A stretch of DNA of 64,000 bases. It comes from Flammeovirgaceae bacterium 311 (GTDB taxonomy: Bacteria > Bacteroidota > Bacteroidia > Cytophagales > Cyclobacteriaceae). Position 1 is the first letter of the stretch, and each line of letters starts with the position of its first letter. The notes under the pieces are model-generated. The model was not told the origin of the DNA. It saw nothing but the letters and a program-made list of their open reading frames with translations, and did no database searches. Shown here piece after piece: positions 1-8,160 of this stretch. The position numbers were made by a program, and so were the translations under genes. The stretch spans positions 5,534,001 through 5,598,000 of the forward strand of contig CP004371.1 of NCBI GenBank assembly GCA_000597885.1. The letters are read 5' to 3'.

Positions 1-1543
1 TACAGCTACCTCTGTAAACCACAGCAATGTTGCCTGCAATGGCTGCTGCATTGGTAAAGGCTTCGCAGCCTTCGTTCGGCTGGGCAGTAGCATCTGTTGC
101 TACTACCAGCTTGCCAATTAAAGGAGTGGTGGAAAGCTGTGCGCCCCAGGCTGCCTGAGTGGCAGTATAAGCGCCGACTACTACAGTTGGAGATACAACA
201 GTGACCATTTCAGGGTCGGCCGGGCTGCTCCACAGGTACATTTGCATTCTTGGAGCAAATCCATCCACATTAGTAGAGAAGTTGGCGTTGTTACGGGTAG
301 CAGGAATGTTTCTGCTGTCCTGTGCTTCGGCTAAAACAGGATCACTCTGGCTGCCGCCTCTGCCGTAGTTGTTAAGCTGAAAGTTACCACTTAGTTCATC
401 AAAGCCATACTGGTACCACACGTCATGAATCACGTTGTTCCAGTAAAAAAGGTTGGTGATGGCGGCATCTCTGTAGGTTACAGGTTGCTTGCTGAAGTCA
501 GCCTGAAAATCGAAGGTGTAGTTGGAGCCGCCATCGGGGCTGTAATTTTGGGAAAAGCTGTTGTTGTTGTTAGGATCTTCGTAAGCATACACATTATAGC
601 CGCGTGTTCTGGTTTCTGTATGCCAGCCGGCCGGAGATGCTGTAGCATTTGCTGCTGAAGTGTTTACAAAAGCGCGGGGGCCATGGCTGGGGCTTTCGTG
701 AGGCATGGGAAATACACCATAACCATTGGTAGCTGCCGCAGTGGTAGCTGCCGCAGTGGTAGCTGCCGCAGTGGTAGTATAGGTTTTTGCATTGGCTACA
801 TATGGCGACATTTTAGTATGGCTGTGATTGTCATGAAGAGCAACACCACCGGGTCCGTCGTTATCGAACTGGCAGTGCACTACCATGTTATCTTTGTCCA
901 GTACTGTGCCGGTGTTAGCGTCCAGGCGTATGTTCCACCAGTTCAGGGCGTCCAGCTCATAGATAGATACTTCCCAGGCCAGGCGCAGGCTGCCATCTTC
1001 CATGGGCTGGTATACCAGTCTGGCAGTGATGGGCTCCAGGGAGATGCCTCCTGTGCTAAAGGTTACCTCCTGCTTTTTAGTATTACCCTTTTCTTTTACA
1101 GAAAGAGGCTCGGTGATGGAAGTGTTCAGGTGCCTGGCTGCGGCGGCTACCGCCTCTTCAGCGCTAAGGCCTGCTTTATTTCCCTTTACTTTTTTGCCTA
1201 CTTCTTTGTGGAAGCGGTTGCCCATCTGCACAACCTTGCCTTCTTTGGTTATGCTGATGTTGGTAATGGCACCGTGAATCTCGATGCCCTGGTGCAGTTG
1301 CTTGAGGTAAAGGTGCTTAACCCCGTTACGCTTAGATTCGGTCTCGCTGCTTAATTCCAGGTCAGCAACGTCCTCATCTGTTAGCTCAAGCTTCTGCTGG
1401 TTCTTTTTGATATGGTCACGGGCAGCCTGTGGAATCTCCTTTTTCTTAGGGTTACCCTGGCCCTGGCTAAAGGCGGACTGTTGCACCAGTAAAAAGACAA
1501 CAACCAGGAACAGTTGTGTCAGAAACGGTAAATTTTTTTTCAT
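1..1543 (-). CDS. M36 (fungalysin-type) secreted metalloprotease, C-terminus beyond window
   Basis: My reading of the minus strand from the ATG at 1543 gives 514 open codons running off the left edge. Residues 1-26 form a Sec signal peptide with cleavage near AFSQ. Residues about 45-215 resemble the FTP/PepSY propeptide of thermolysin and fungalysin enzymes. A low-complexity linker of T and A follows at about 256-272. Residues 362-410 carry the typical start of the M36 catalytic domain (NLFYWNNVIHDVWYQYG, then DPVLAEAQD). From about 445 a protease-associated (PA) insert appears to begin. The zinc-binding HExxH motif should lie further left, outside the window, so catalysis cannot be verified. 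Family knowledge suggests a zymogen exported to the cell surface or medium, often through type IX secretion. The gene is 3'-truncated only by the window boundary. Confidence 0.85.
   Translation of the reverse strand, partial: MKKNLPFLTQLFLVVVFLLVQQSAFSQGQGNPKKKEIPQAARDHIKKNQQKLELTDEDVADLELSSETESKRNGVKHLYLKQLHQGIEIHGAITNISITKEGKVVQMGNRFHKEVGKKVKGNKAGLSAEEAVAAAARHLNTSITEPLSVKEKGNTKKQEVTFSTGGISLEPITARLVYQPMEDGSLRLAWEVSIYELDALNWWNIRLDANTGTVLDKDNMVVHCQFDNDGPGGVALHDNHSHTKMSPYVANAKTYTTTAAATTAAATTAAATNGYGVFPMPHESPSHGPRAFVNTSAANATASPAGWHTETRTRGYNVYAYEDPNNNNSFSQNYSPDGGSNYTFDFQADFSKQPVTYRDAAITNLFYWNNVIHDVWYQYGFDELSGNFQLNNYGRGGSQSDPVLAEAQDSRNIPATRNNANFSTNVDGFAPRMQMYLWSSPADPEMVTVVSPTVVVGAYTATQAAWGAQLSTTPLIGKLVVATDATAQPNEGCEAFTNAAAIAGNIAVVYRGSC
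728..772. repeat. Three perfect 15-bp tandem repeats inside the M36 gene
   Basis: The unit ggtagctgccgcagt occurs three times in a row without mismatch. It encodes a repeated T-T-A-A-A pentapeptide in the linker between propeptide and catalytic domain. The unit length is a multiple of three, so copy-number change would alter linker length without breaking the frame. Confidence 0.95.
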
Positions 1544-2256
1544 GTGAGAAATTAAAGAATAGTAAATAATGACAATCCTAAATTAGCTGTTCCTGTAAAT
1601 TAATTGTTAATAATGTGGAATTTATTACATACCCCTTTAATAGAAATAAATTAATATCCGCTAGTGCTTTGTAATTTTAATCTATTTTTAACTGAATTTT
1701 AATAATGGCCTATTGTGCAGTAAATCAATGTATTATGGATTATTTTGTAGTTATATGGGGATGGTGGTAAAATGTTGGTAATTGGATAAAAATAAGATTT
1801 AATTCTGTAAATATCCTGAAATCATTACATAAATATCGAATATGGGAAGAGGGGAGGCTTGTAAATGTTTGCAGTATAAATCACAGAGAGGGGTAGGTAT
1901 TTCTATTAGCAACATGCGACATCTCTCTGTTGCTGTTGTTAGCTACGTGAGGGAGGTGATAAAGTGGGAAGAGCTGACCAGTAGCTTTACATTCTTTAAA
2001 ATGCTTGATTTCTCAGGAGAAGATCAATCCCTCCTTTAGTTTATTTCAGGTTTCAGGATCGGTTAAAAAAATTGATTTTTAGAGTCTCCTTCACTCTCCT
2101 CAGAATAGAAGCTTAGAAAACGGAAAGGGCTTCGGAAATCTCCGGAGCCCTTTCTGCTGGTATGCTGGCCGCCCTTATATGGGGAAGACTTATTTTTTCC
2201 AGAAATGATTTGTTGCTGCAGTGTTAAGCTTAAGAGCCCTGCTGCCGGCAAAGTTC
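1544..2256. other. 713-bp non-coding gap
   Basis: The first 300 bp are strongly AT-rich and should hold the promoter of the M36 gene on the minus strand, but I could not find a convincing Bacteroidota -33/-7 pair. A 65-codon open frame on the plus strand at 1842-2039 has no recognisable features and is probably chance. The only clear element is the hairpin at 2124-2153. Confidence 0.6.
2124..2153 (-). terminator. Hairpin terminator of the lipoprotein gene
   Basis: AAAGGGCTTCGG (2124-2135) pairs with CCGGAGCCCTTT (2142-2153) across a 6-nt loop, with one wobble pair. Read on the minus strand, the stem is followed by CCGTTTTCT. It sits about 100 nt downstream of the stop of the 2257-2847 gene. 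The fit as a factor-independent terminator is good but the U-tract is short. Confidence 0.7.
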
Positions 2257-2847
2257 TTACTGAGGTGATTGAGTTTTTTCAAAATCAAGGCTGGTGCCAT
2301 CATCAAGAGGAATGCGAAGTATGGTTTTGCCGCTTTCCTGCACCAGGCTGTAGTTGGTGTATTCGGCTTTGTGCTTAGGGTATAGGTCCTCTGCCCCATA
2401 TTCCTGTCTAACTCCCCAGTCGGCTGGCTGTGAGCTGCCACAGCTGTAATAGCGTCTGTAGTTGCCATTGGCGGCATAGAACTTGAAACTCTTGGTCTGG
2501 GTATCAAAAGTTACAGTTCCTTTGCGGTAGCCCAAAATCTGATCTCTGCAGTAGTAAGAAGTATTGGTATAGTAAAAGTATTGTTCTGCATTGCCGTTGG
2601 CATACAACTGGTAACCCAGCGCAATCTCATAGGCCTGTCCGGCATAGCTGCCGTCGTAGTTAGAGTAGCTCGACATGGAGAATGAGCCAGCCTGCCAGTA
2701 ACCTAGCAGTTCTGCGGGAACTGCCGTTCTGGGGTGGTTGCCAAAGCTGGAGTCAGGTTTGCCTGCTTCAGCTGTATCGTCTACGCAGGATTGAAAAGTA
2801 AAGGCGCAAAAAGCCAGTAGCATCAAAAAAATGCGGGTGGGTTTCAT
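2257..2847 (-). CDS. Small lipoprotein of unknown function
   Basis: This is a 196-residue protein. The N-terminus MKPTRIFLMLLAFCAFTFQSC is a lipoprotein signal peptide with the lipidated cysteine at residue 21. Acidic residues at 23-24 resemble the Bacteroidota export signal for surface lipoproteins. The body is rich in tyrosine and serine (for example YYTNTSYYCRDQI near 92-104), has a few cysteines, and looks like a single small beta domain. I recognise no family. It is divergently transcribed from the amino-acid permease at 3131, and a hairpin terminator follows about 100 nt downstream, so it is probably a single-gene unit. Confidence 0.75.
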   Translation of the reverse strand: MKPTRIFLMLLAFCAFTFQSCVDDTAEAGKPDSSFGNHPRTAVPAELLGYWQAGSFSMSSYSNYDGSYAGQAYEIALGYQLYANGNAEQYFYYTNTSYYCRDQILGYRKGTVTFDTQTKSFKFYAANGNYRRYYSCGSSQPADWGVRQEYGAEDLYPKHKAEYTNYSLVQESGKTILRIPLDDGTSLDFEKTQSPQ

Positions 2848-3130
2848 GATTCTTAAAAATGTAAATAGTTTTTATAAAGTTCGAAGACAGCGCTACTTAC
2901 AGGATAGCCTGTAGCTAAGGCCGATGCACATCTGCTGCAAAAATCCTGTGCAAAGATTATTATATGCTAATGGATGTAAAATATAGTTTTGTAGGAATGC
3001 TGCTTTTTTTATATGGATGGCATTTTTATGATTTGATTGTAAAATCAGGCTTGATAACTAATCACTAAACAATCAGCACCTGTTTCTCCTTACATATGCT
3101 GACAGGCCTCAATGGCTGGAATGCAGGTTT

Positions 3131-4606
3131 ATGAAGGATCTTAAAAACAGCTTTACAGGATCAGGCGGGGAGGATGCTCTCTCCGGAGTAGGTGCACTTT
3201 CAGGAGAGGATGCTGCCACAGATAATGGCTATGATAGCAGCAGCGATGGCCAGGCGGGCTCAGCGCCAAAGCCGGCGCTGGGTATGTTCGATGCTATTGC
3301 TGTGATTGTTGGCATTGTGGTGGGAGCGGGTATCTTTCGTACCCCATCAGTAGTAGCCGCCAATGTGGGGAGTAGCAGCATGTTTTTATTCACCTGGGTA
3401 TTGGGAGGTGTTGTTTCACTGATTGGCGCGCTTTGTTATGCCGAGCTGACCACAACTTTCCCCCATGCCGGTGGCGATTACCATTTCCTGACACGTGCAT
3501 TCGGCAAACGTCTGGCTTTTCTTTTTGCCTGGGCGCGCATGAGTGTTATTCAGACAGGCTCTATTGCCGTGCTTGCGTTTATCATAGGTGATTATCTTGC
3601 TCAGATCTATAGCATAGGAGCCTTTTCGTCGGTGCTGTATGCCGCATTGGTGGTGGTGGGTCTTACCGGGATTAACATTGTGGGGGTGAGTTTCGGCACA
3701 GGAGCACAGCGGCTCCTTATTACGCTCGAAATCCTGGGCATCCTCATTGTTCTCATAGCTGGTTTTTTCTTTGCCCCATCAGAAACAACAGTTGCTGCAG
3801 AAACAGTCGCCCCTGAATCCGGCACCGTAAGTTCCATGGGGCTGGCCATGGTTTTTGTGCTGCTCACCTTCGGCGGCTGGAACGAAGCAGCCTATATATC
3901 TGCAGAACTGCGGGGCGGCCGCAGGAGCATGGCAAAAGCACTCTTAATAAGCATTGGCATCATTACGGCTATTTATCTGCTGATCAACATGGCCTTTCTG
4001 AATGCCCTGGGGCTGCAGGGCATGGCCAGCTCCGAGGCCGTGGGCGGTGATCTGATGCAGGTAACCTTTGGCGAAGGCGGCGTGATACTTATTGGTATTA
4101 TTGTTTCTGTTGCCGCACTTACCTCTGCAAATGCAACTATCTTTACCGGTGCCAGAACTAATTATGCGCTGGGCCGGGACTTCAGAATCTTCAGTGCCCT
4201 GGGTAAATGGAATGAACAGACTTCCACCCCGGTAAATGCCTTTATTGTGCAGGGTGTTATAGCGCTTGCACTTATCGGACTGGGCCTGCTCACCCGCAAT
4301 GGGTTTGAGACAATTGTTGAATACACCGCACCGGTTTTCTGGTTTTTTCTTTTAATGGTAGGCGTTTCAGTCTTCATCCTGCGTAAAAAAGAGCCCCGGC
4401 GGGAACGCCCTTTCCGGGTACCCCTGTATCCGGTTACCCCACTGATTTTTTGCCTCACAAGCGCCTATCTGCTTTACTCCAGCCTGGTGTATACTGGCCT
4501 GGGGGCCCTGGTAGGTGTGGCCGTGCTGGGGGTGGGGGTATTGCTGTTGCTGGCTTTGCCAGGGATTAATAAAATGCTGCCGCCAACAGACCAGCATAAA
4601 GATTAA
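3131..4606 (+). CDS. APC-superfamily amino-acid permease
   Basis: This is a 491-residue integral membrane protein. After a hydrophilic, Gly/Ser/Asp-rich N-terminal extension of about 48 residues, the first helix contains GIVVGAGIFRTP (61-72). That is the substrate-binding signature of amino acid-polyamine-organocation transporters. About twelve hydrophobic helices follow, with a cytoplasmic RKKEPRRERPFRVP loop near residue 420, typical of LAT/YfnA-like members. The extension is unusual. An internal ATG at 3284 (just before FDAI) would give a normal-length family member, and the upstream sequence does not decide between the two starts. The likely role is proton-coupled amino-acid uptake or exchange at the inner membrane; the substrate is unknown. 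It stands alone between divergent and unrelated genes. Confidence 0.88.
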   Translation: MKDLKNSFTGSGGEDALSGVGALSGEDAATDNGYDSSSDGQAGSAPKPALGMFDAIAVIVGIVVGAGIFRTPSVVAANVGSSSMFLFTWVLGGVVSLIGALCYAELTTTFPHAGGDYHFLTRAFGKRLAFLFAWARMSVIQTGSIAVLAFIIGDYLAQIYSIGAFSSVLYAALVVVGLTGINIVGVSFGTGAQRLLITLEILGILIVLIAGFFFAPSETTVAAETVAPESGTVSSMGLAMVFVLLTFGGWNEAAYISAELRGGRRSMAKALLISIGIITAIYLLINMAFLNALGLQGMASSEAVGGDLMQVTFGEGGVILIGIIVSVAALTSANATIFTGARTNYALGRDFRIFSALGKWNEQTSTPVNAFIVQGVIALALIGLGLLTRNGFETIVEYTAPVFWFFLLMVGVSVFILRKKEPRRERPFRVPLYPVTPLIFCLTSAYLLYSSLVYTGLGALVGVAVLGVGVLLLLALPGINKMLPPTDQHKD

Positions 4607-4831
4607 ACAGCCTCTGTGGGGTTTGCCAACGGCTGTAAGTGTTTGATATTGAACTGATCCGGATAGATAAAATCATGAAAAATTTGCAGTGAATCAGCTG
4701 CAATAGCTGAAACAAGAAACTTCCGATATGGTTAAGCTCAAGAGGTGTAAAAAGGCGCTGTGCACATAGAAGCTTAAGTCATTGAAATCAAATCAAAGTC
4801 TAATTTTTTGTAAAAAGTTAAAGGTAAAAAG

Positions 4832-5377
4832 ATGAGAACAAGCAGAAATTTATTTTGTACGCTTTTGATGGTGCTCTGCGCCACAGCTTTTGTATCGGCC
4901 CAGCAAACAGTTACCAAGGATGTGCCTTATGTGCCTACCAGCCAAAAAGTGGTAGAAGCCATGCTTGAGCTGGCTAATGTTCAAAAAAATGATGTAGTCT
5001 ATGATTTAGGCTGCGGCGATGGACGCATTGTAATTACCGCTGCTAAGAAATATGGCGCTACCGGCACTGGTGTGGACATAGACCCGCAACGCATCTCCGA
5101 AGCCAAGGGAAATGCGCAGGATGCAAATGTGACCGATAAGGTAAACTTTGTAGAAGGTAATTTATTTGAGATGGATCTAAGCAAGGCCACGGTGGTAACA
5201 CTTTATCTGTTGCCTAGTGTTAACATGCGGCTGCGCCCGCAACTGTTGGAGCAGCTAAAGCCAGGCACCCGAATTGTATCACACGCTTTCGATATGGGCG
5301 ACTGGGAGCCGGAAAAAACCATTACGGTCGATAACTCAACCATCTATTACTGGACAGTACCTCAGAAAAAGAAATAG
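4832..5377 (+). CDS. Class I SAM-dependent methyltransferase with a signal peptide
   Basis: This is a 181-residue protein. Residues 1-23 (ending FVSA) form a clear Sec signal peptide, with the mature protein beginning at QQTVTKD. The rest is a compact Rossmann methyltransferase: motif I is VVYDLGCGDGR (55-65) and the acidic motif II is GVDIDP (80-85). A later strand reads ATVVTLYLLPSVN, and LKPGTRIVSHAFDMGDW follows. The last part resembles the small protein-lysine methyltransferase-like group rather than RNA enzymes, but the substrate is unknown. Export is odd because S-adenosylmethionine is cytoplasmic. Either the N-terminus is an uncleaved membrane anchor facing inward, or the protein binds something else. 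A strong terminator follows, so it is the last gene of its unit. Confidence 0.8.
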   Translation: MRTSRNLFCTLLMVLCATAFVSAQQTVTKDVPYVPTSQKVVEAMLELANVQKNDVVYDLGCGDGRIVITAAKKYGATGTGVDIDPQRISEAKGNAQDANVTDKVNFVEGNLFEMDLSKATVVTLYLLPSVNMRLRPQLLEQLKPGTRIVSHAFDMGDWEPEKTITVDNSTIYYWTVPQKKK

Positions 5378-5403
5378 ATGTTGATAATCATTATGGTGTA
5401 TGC

Positions 5404-5432
5404 AGCCTGGCCTCTATAAGCCAGGCTTTTTT
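5404..5432 (+). terminator. Factor-independent terminator of the methyltransferase gene
   Basis: AGCCTGGC (5404-5411) pairs perfectly with GCCAGGCT (5420-5427) over an 8-nt loop and runs directly into six T residues. It lies 27 nt after the stop codon of the methyltransferase gene. Confidence 0.9.
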
Positions 5433-5494
5433 ATGTATACCTTTCAGAGGCATGGGCTAGAATTTTCCCGTTGGTAATCACAAGTCATACCGTA

Positions 5495-6622
5495 TTACAA
5501 ATGAAATCCAATCCCCCACTCAATTACATTTGCGGTTCTGGTGTGGGCCAGCAGTACGGCATTGGCAGACAGGTGTCTGGTGATGCTGTACTTCAGGCCA
5601 TAGCGCTGATAGTAGTTGGGGAAGAGACCGTGCGGCTGGTGAATGTAGCGGCCCAGCTGAAAAATAAAGGAAATATCGTTGAGTTGCAGTTCATGCCCAA
5701 TGGTAACGCCTGCCATTCTGGGATCTATTTTACCCTCCGGCACTGCTAATGCTTTATTAATGTACTCTTCACGCAGAGCCGTGTCGAACCTGGCATCCAG
5801 CCCTACCAGAAATGCATTTGTCTGGCTGATCTTTTTGCTGGCATACACCGACAGGTTGTAAACAGGATGTTTGCTGTCTATCCTTAAAACTTCTTTTACA
5901 CCCATGCCTAACCGAAGGTTTAGATGAATGCCTTTTTGTGCAGGGGTGAAAACTGAATCCACTGCTTTTACCGGCCTTGGCTCACGGGGCTGATACCGCA
6001 CGCCAAGTCCCACCAAAGGAAAATTCATGCCATTGTTGGGCTGGTTCAGGCCTCCGTTAGAGAAGTGCCTGAAGGCAAAGTTCACATTCATAAAGCTGCG
6101 TTTGCTGATCGGAAATTCATAACGCAGTGTGCCCCGCAGTGCAAAAGTGAACATGCTGCCAATGGCCATGTTACCTTCGTTTGTTTCAGGAACGTAGTAG
6201 CGGGTGGAGTAGACAATACCTGTACCGAAATTAAACCTCAGGCTGCTCCTTCCGTGCTCCAGAATAGCCTTATCGAGATAGCTTGTAAGTGAAACAGCCT
6301 CGCCCAGCTCGTGGGGAACTCCGTAATTATAGTAAGAGAGTGCAAAACCAATTTGTGGTAAGCCAAATTTCCGCTCCCAATGCCGTTTGCCTAAGGTGTG
6401 TCTGTTGGCATATACTTCCACTCCTGCAGGATGGGTGAAATTTACCGCCGATAGTCCGCTTCTGTAACGGAATAAGGCTCCGTAATAGCCGTTAATGCCC
6501 ACAGACCAGGGTTCTTTGTTTACTGATGAGGATGCCTGTGCAAGTGCATTCCCAGTAAAGCATAAGCTGATGAGTAAAAATAACAACACCAGGGGCGTTG
6601 CCTTCAGATCGAAAAAATGCAT
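5495..6622 (-). CDS. Acyloxyacyl hydrolase, PagL-like lipid A deacylase
   Basis: This is a 375-residue outer-membrane beta-barrel protein. A signal peptide covers residues 1-29 (cleavage near NALA-QA). Alternating hydrophobic strands follow, and the chain ends in an aromatic-rich final strand (IEWGIGFHL). The motif FRHFSNGGLNQPNNGMN at 184-200 matches the catalytic His-x-Ser-Asn region of the PagL family, with H186 and S188 as the predicted catalytic pair. PagL removes an ester-linked acyl chain from lipid A at the outer leaflet. This protein is much longer than classical PagL, as is usual for Bacteroidota members, so the exact substrate is uncertain. It lies downstream of the histidine kinase on the same strand, separated by 194 nt, and could share or follow its transcript. 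Confidence 0.75.
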   Translation of the reverse strand: MHFFDLKATPLVLLFLLISLCFTGNALAQASSSVNKEPWSVGINGYYGALFRYRSGLSAVNFTHPAGVEVYANRHTLGKRHWERKFGLPQIGFALSYYNYGVPHELGEAVSLTSYLDKAILEHGRSSLRFNFGTGIVYSTRYYVPETNEGNMAIGSMFTFALRGTLRYEFPISKRSFMNVNFAFRHFSNGGLNQPNNGMNFPLVGLGVRYQPREPRPVKAVDSVFTPAQKGIHLNLRLGMGVKEVLRIDSKHPVYNLSVYASKKISQTNAFLVGLDARFDTALREEYINKALAVPEGKIDPRMAGVTIGHELQLNDISFIFQLGRYIHQPHGLFPNYYQRYGLKYSITRHLSANAVLLAHTRTANVIEWGIGFHL

Positions 6623-6782
6623 CTTCAGAAACCCGGATATTTGGCCAGATTAAAAAAAAGAATAGTACTGCAAACCTACAATAGTTTTTTAAAACCTATT
6701 GTTAAACCTGCAGGATTCAATCAAGTACATACGCAATAACACAAATTTAGTTAGCAAAGCGCATAAGGGTGGGCGCAAAACT

Positions 6783-6806
6783 GCAGCAATTTTTGCTGAG
6801 TGCTGC
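6783..6806 (-). terminator. Possible weak hairpin after the histidine kinase gene
   Basis: On the minus strand GCAGCA and TGCTGC pair across a 12-nt loop and are followed by AGTTTTG. The stem is short and the U-tract poor. It may partly separate the kinase from the downstream acyloxyacyl hydrolase. Confidence 0.3.
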
Positions 6807-6816
6807 TCATAAGGCA

Positions 6817-8160
6817 TCACACAAAACGAAGCAGAAAAGCAGTTCCTACTCCTTCTACAGACTGTACCTGTATGGTGCCGCGGTGGAGCATAATAATTTG
6901 TTTGCATAGACTAAGGCCTATGCCGCTGCCCTGCTTTTTGGTGCTGAAGAATGGAATAAAGATTTTATCCAGCACCTCCTTCGACATACCAGAGCCATTA
7001 TCGGCAACTTTAATCTCAACCTGTTTATCATTCACCTGGTAGGCTGATAGTACAACCCTGGCATCGGGGCGATTTTTGGTGGCTTCTATAGCATTTACAA
7101 GCAGGTTAATCAACACCTGGTCCAGCAGATTAGGATCGGCCTGAACGGAAATATCCTGGTCTTTCAGAATAATTTCCAGGCTAATGTTCTTCTGGGAGAG
7201 GGTAGGCTGCATGAGCCGCTTGAGGTTGGCAAAAAGCTCATACAAGGATACTGTCCTGAGGTTCAGGGTAGTAATCTTGTTAAGGCTGCGGTAGGTTTCT
7301 GCAAATTTCAGCAGGCCCTCGCTTCTGCGCTTAATGGTACTGATGCCTACTTCAAGGTCTTCTACATCTTCGGTGGTGGTACCATTCACCAGTGATTCCT
7401 GGAGGCGGTTTTTAAGGGTATCGGCCAGGGAAGAGATAGGCGCAATGGAATTCATGATCTCATGCGTCATTACGCTTAGCAACCTTTGCCAGGCCTTGGA
7501 TTCTGTTTCGTCCAGGGCTTCGTGTATATTTTGAAAAGCAATGAGCTTGTACCTGTGGCCATCGGTCTGGAAAGCCGTAGCAGATAACAGCACTTTTACA
7601 GCGTTTTTGTCTGATTGGGCTGTGGCTATTTTACTATCACCGGGCTTTAGCTCCAGTATATCGGTTTGCAGTTCCGGGTCTCTTTTCTCCAGCGAATGGA
7701 TGGTGCGCAGGTAGGGCACATGGAGCAGCTTTTTCAGGGACTCATTCATCCACACCACCTCGCCGCTGTCCAGGTCGTAAGAGAGAATGCCGGTATCTAC
7801 CAGCTCCAGAATCTTTTGCAGGTAGTGGTACTGTGTTTCTTTTTCTTTGCTGATGGTCTTAAAGGTGGTGTTGATCTCGTTGAAGCCTTTGCGCAGGTCC
7901 TGCAGCTCAACCGGTGCATGCTTTACATCAAAATGCCTGGAGAAATCGCGGTACTGGATAGATTCAACAAACTGCCTGAGCTCTGCCTGTGCCTTGTGCT
8001 GAAAATTGATCAGCTCCCAGAGCTGGTATACGGCAACAGGCGCCAGAATAATGCAGTATATAAAGCGCTCGCTTACCAGCAGGTAGGCGGCAATGCTTAA
8101 GGTAACAAAGAGCATGACTACCCTGGCATTCAGGCGGGCTTCAAAGCTTTTAAATATCAT
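6817..8160 (-). CDS. Membrane-bound sensor histidine kinase, partner of the NtrC-type regulator
   Basis: This is a 447-residue protein. Two adjacent helices (about 13-30 and 33-52) leave almost no periplasmic loop, so the signal is probably sensed within or near the membrane. A linker (about 55-105) and a PAS-like domain (about 110-210) follow. The phosphoacceptor box is SVMTHEIMNSIAPISS with H233. The ATP-binding domain shows the N box LINLLVNAIEAT (N352, N356), the G1 box VADNGSGM (387 onward) and the G2 box GSGIGLSLCK (411-420). The gene begins inside the 3' end of the regulator gene (11-bp overlap), so the two are translated together. Membrane insertion without a large sensor domain resembles kinases that detect envelope or membrane stress; that reading is inference. 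Confidence 0.93.
   Translation of the reverse strand: MIFKSFEARLNARVVMLFVTLSIAAYLLVSERFIYCIILAPVAVYQLWELINFQHKAQAELRQFVESIQYRDFSRHFDVKHAPVELQDLRKGFNEINTTFKTISKEKETQYHYLQKILELVDTGILSYDLDSGEVVWMNESLKKLLHVPYLRTIHSLEKRDPELQTDILELKPGDSKIATAQSDKNAVKVLLSATAFQTDGHRYKLIAFQNIHEALDETESKAWQRLLSVMTHEIMNSIAPISSLADTLKNRLQESLVNGTTTEDVEDLEVGISTIKRRSEGLLKFAETYRSLNKITTLNLRTVSLYELFANLKRLMQPTLSQKNISLEIILKDQDISVQADPNLLDQVLINLLVNAIEATKNRPDARVVLSAYQVNDKQVEIKVADNGSGMSKEVLDKIFIPFFSTKKQGSGIGLSLCKQIIMLHRGTIQVQSVEGVGTAFLLRFV

Noticed and set aside
1842-2039. 65-codon open frame on the plus strand
   Set aside because: No signal peptide, domain or convincing start context, and it lies in an AT-rich gap; likely chance.
2984-2991. 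TAGTTTTG as a Bacteroidota -7 box for the amino-acid permease gene
   Set aside because: It fits TAnnTTTG, but I found no TTG-type -33 element at the right distance, and it lies about 140 nt from the start codon.
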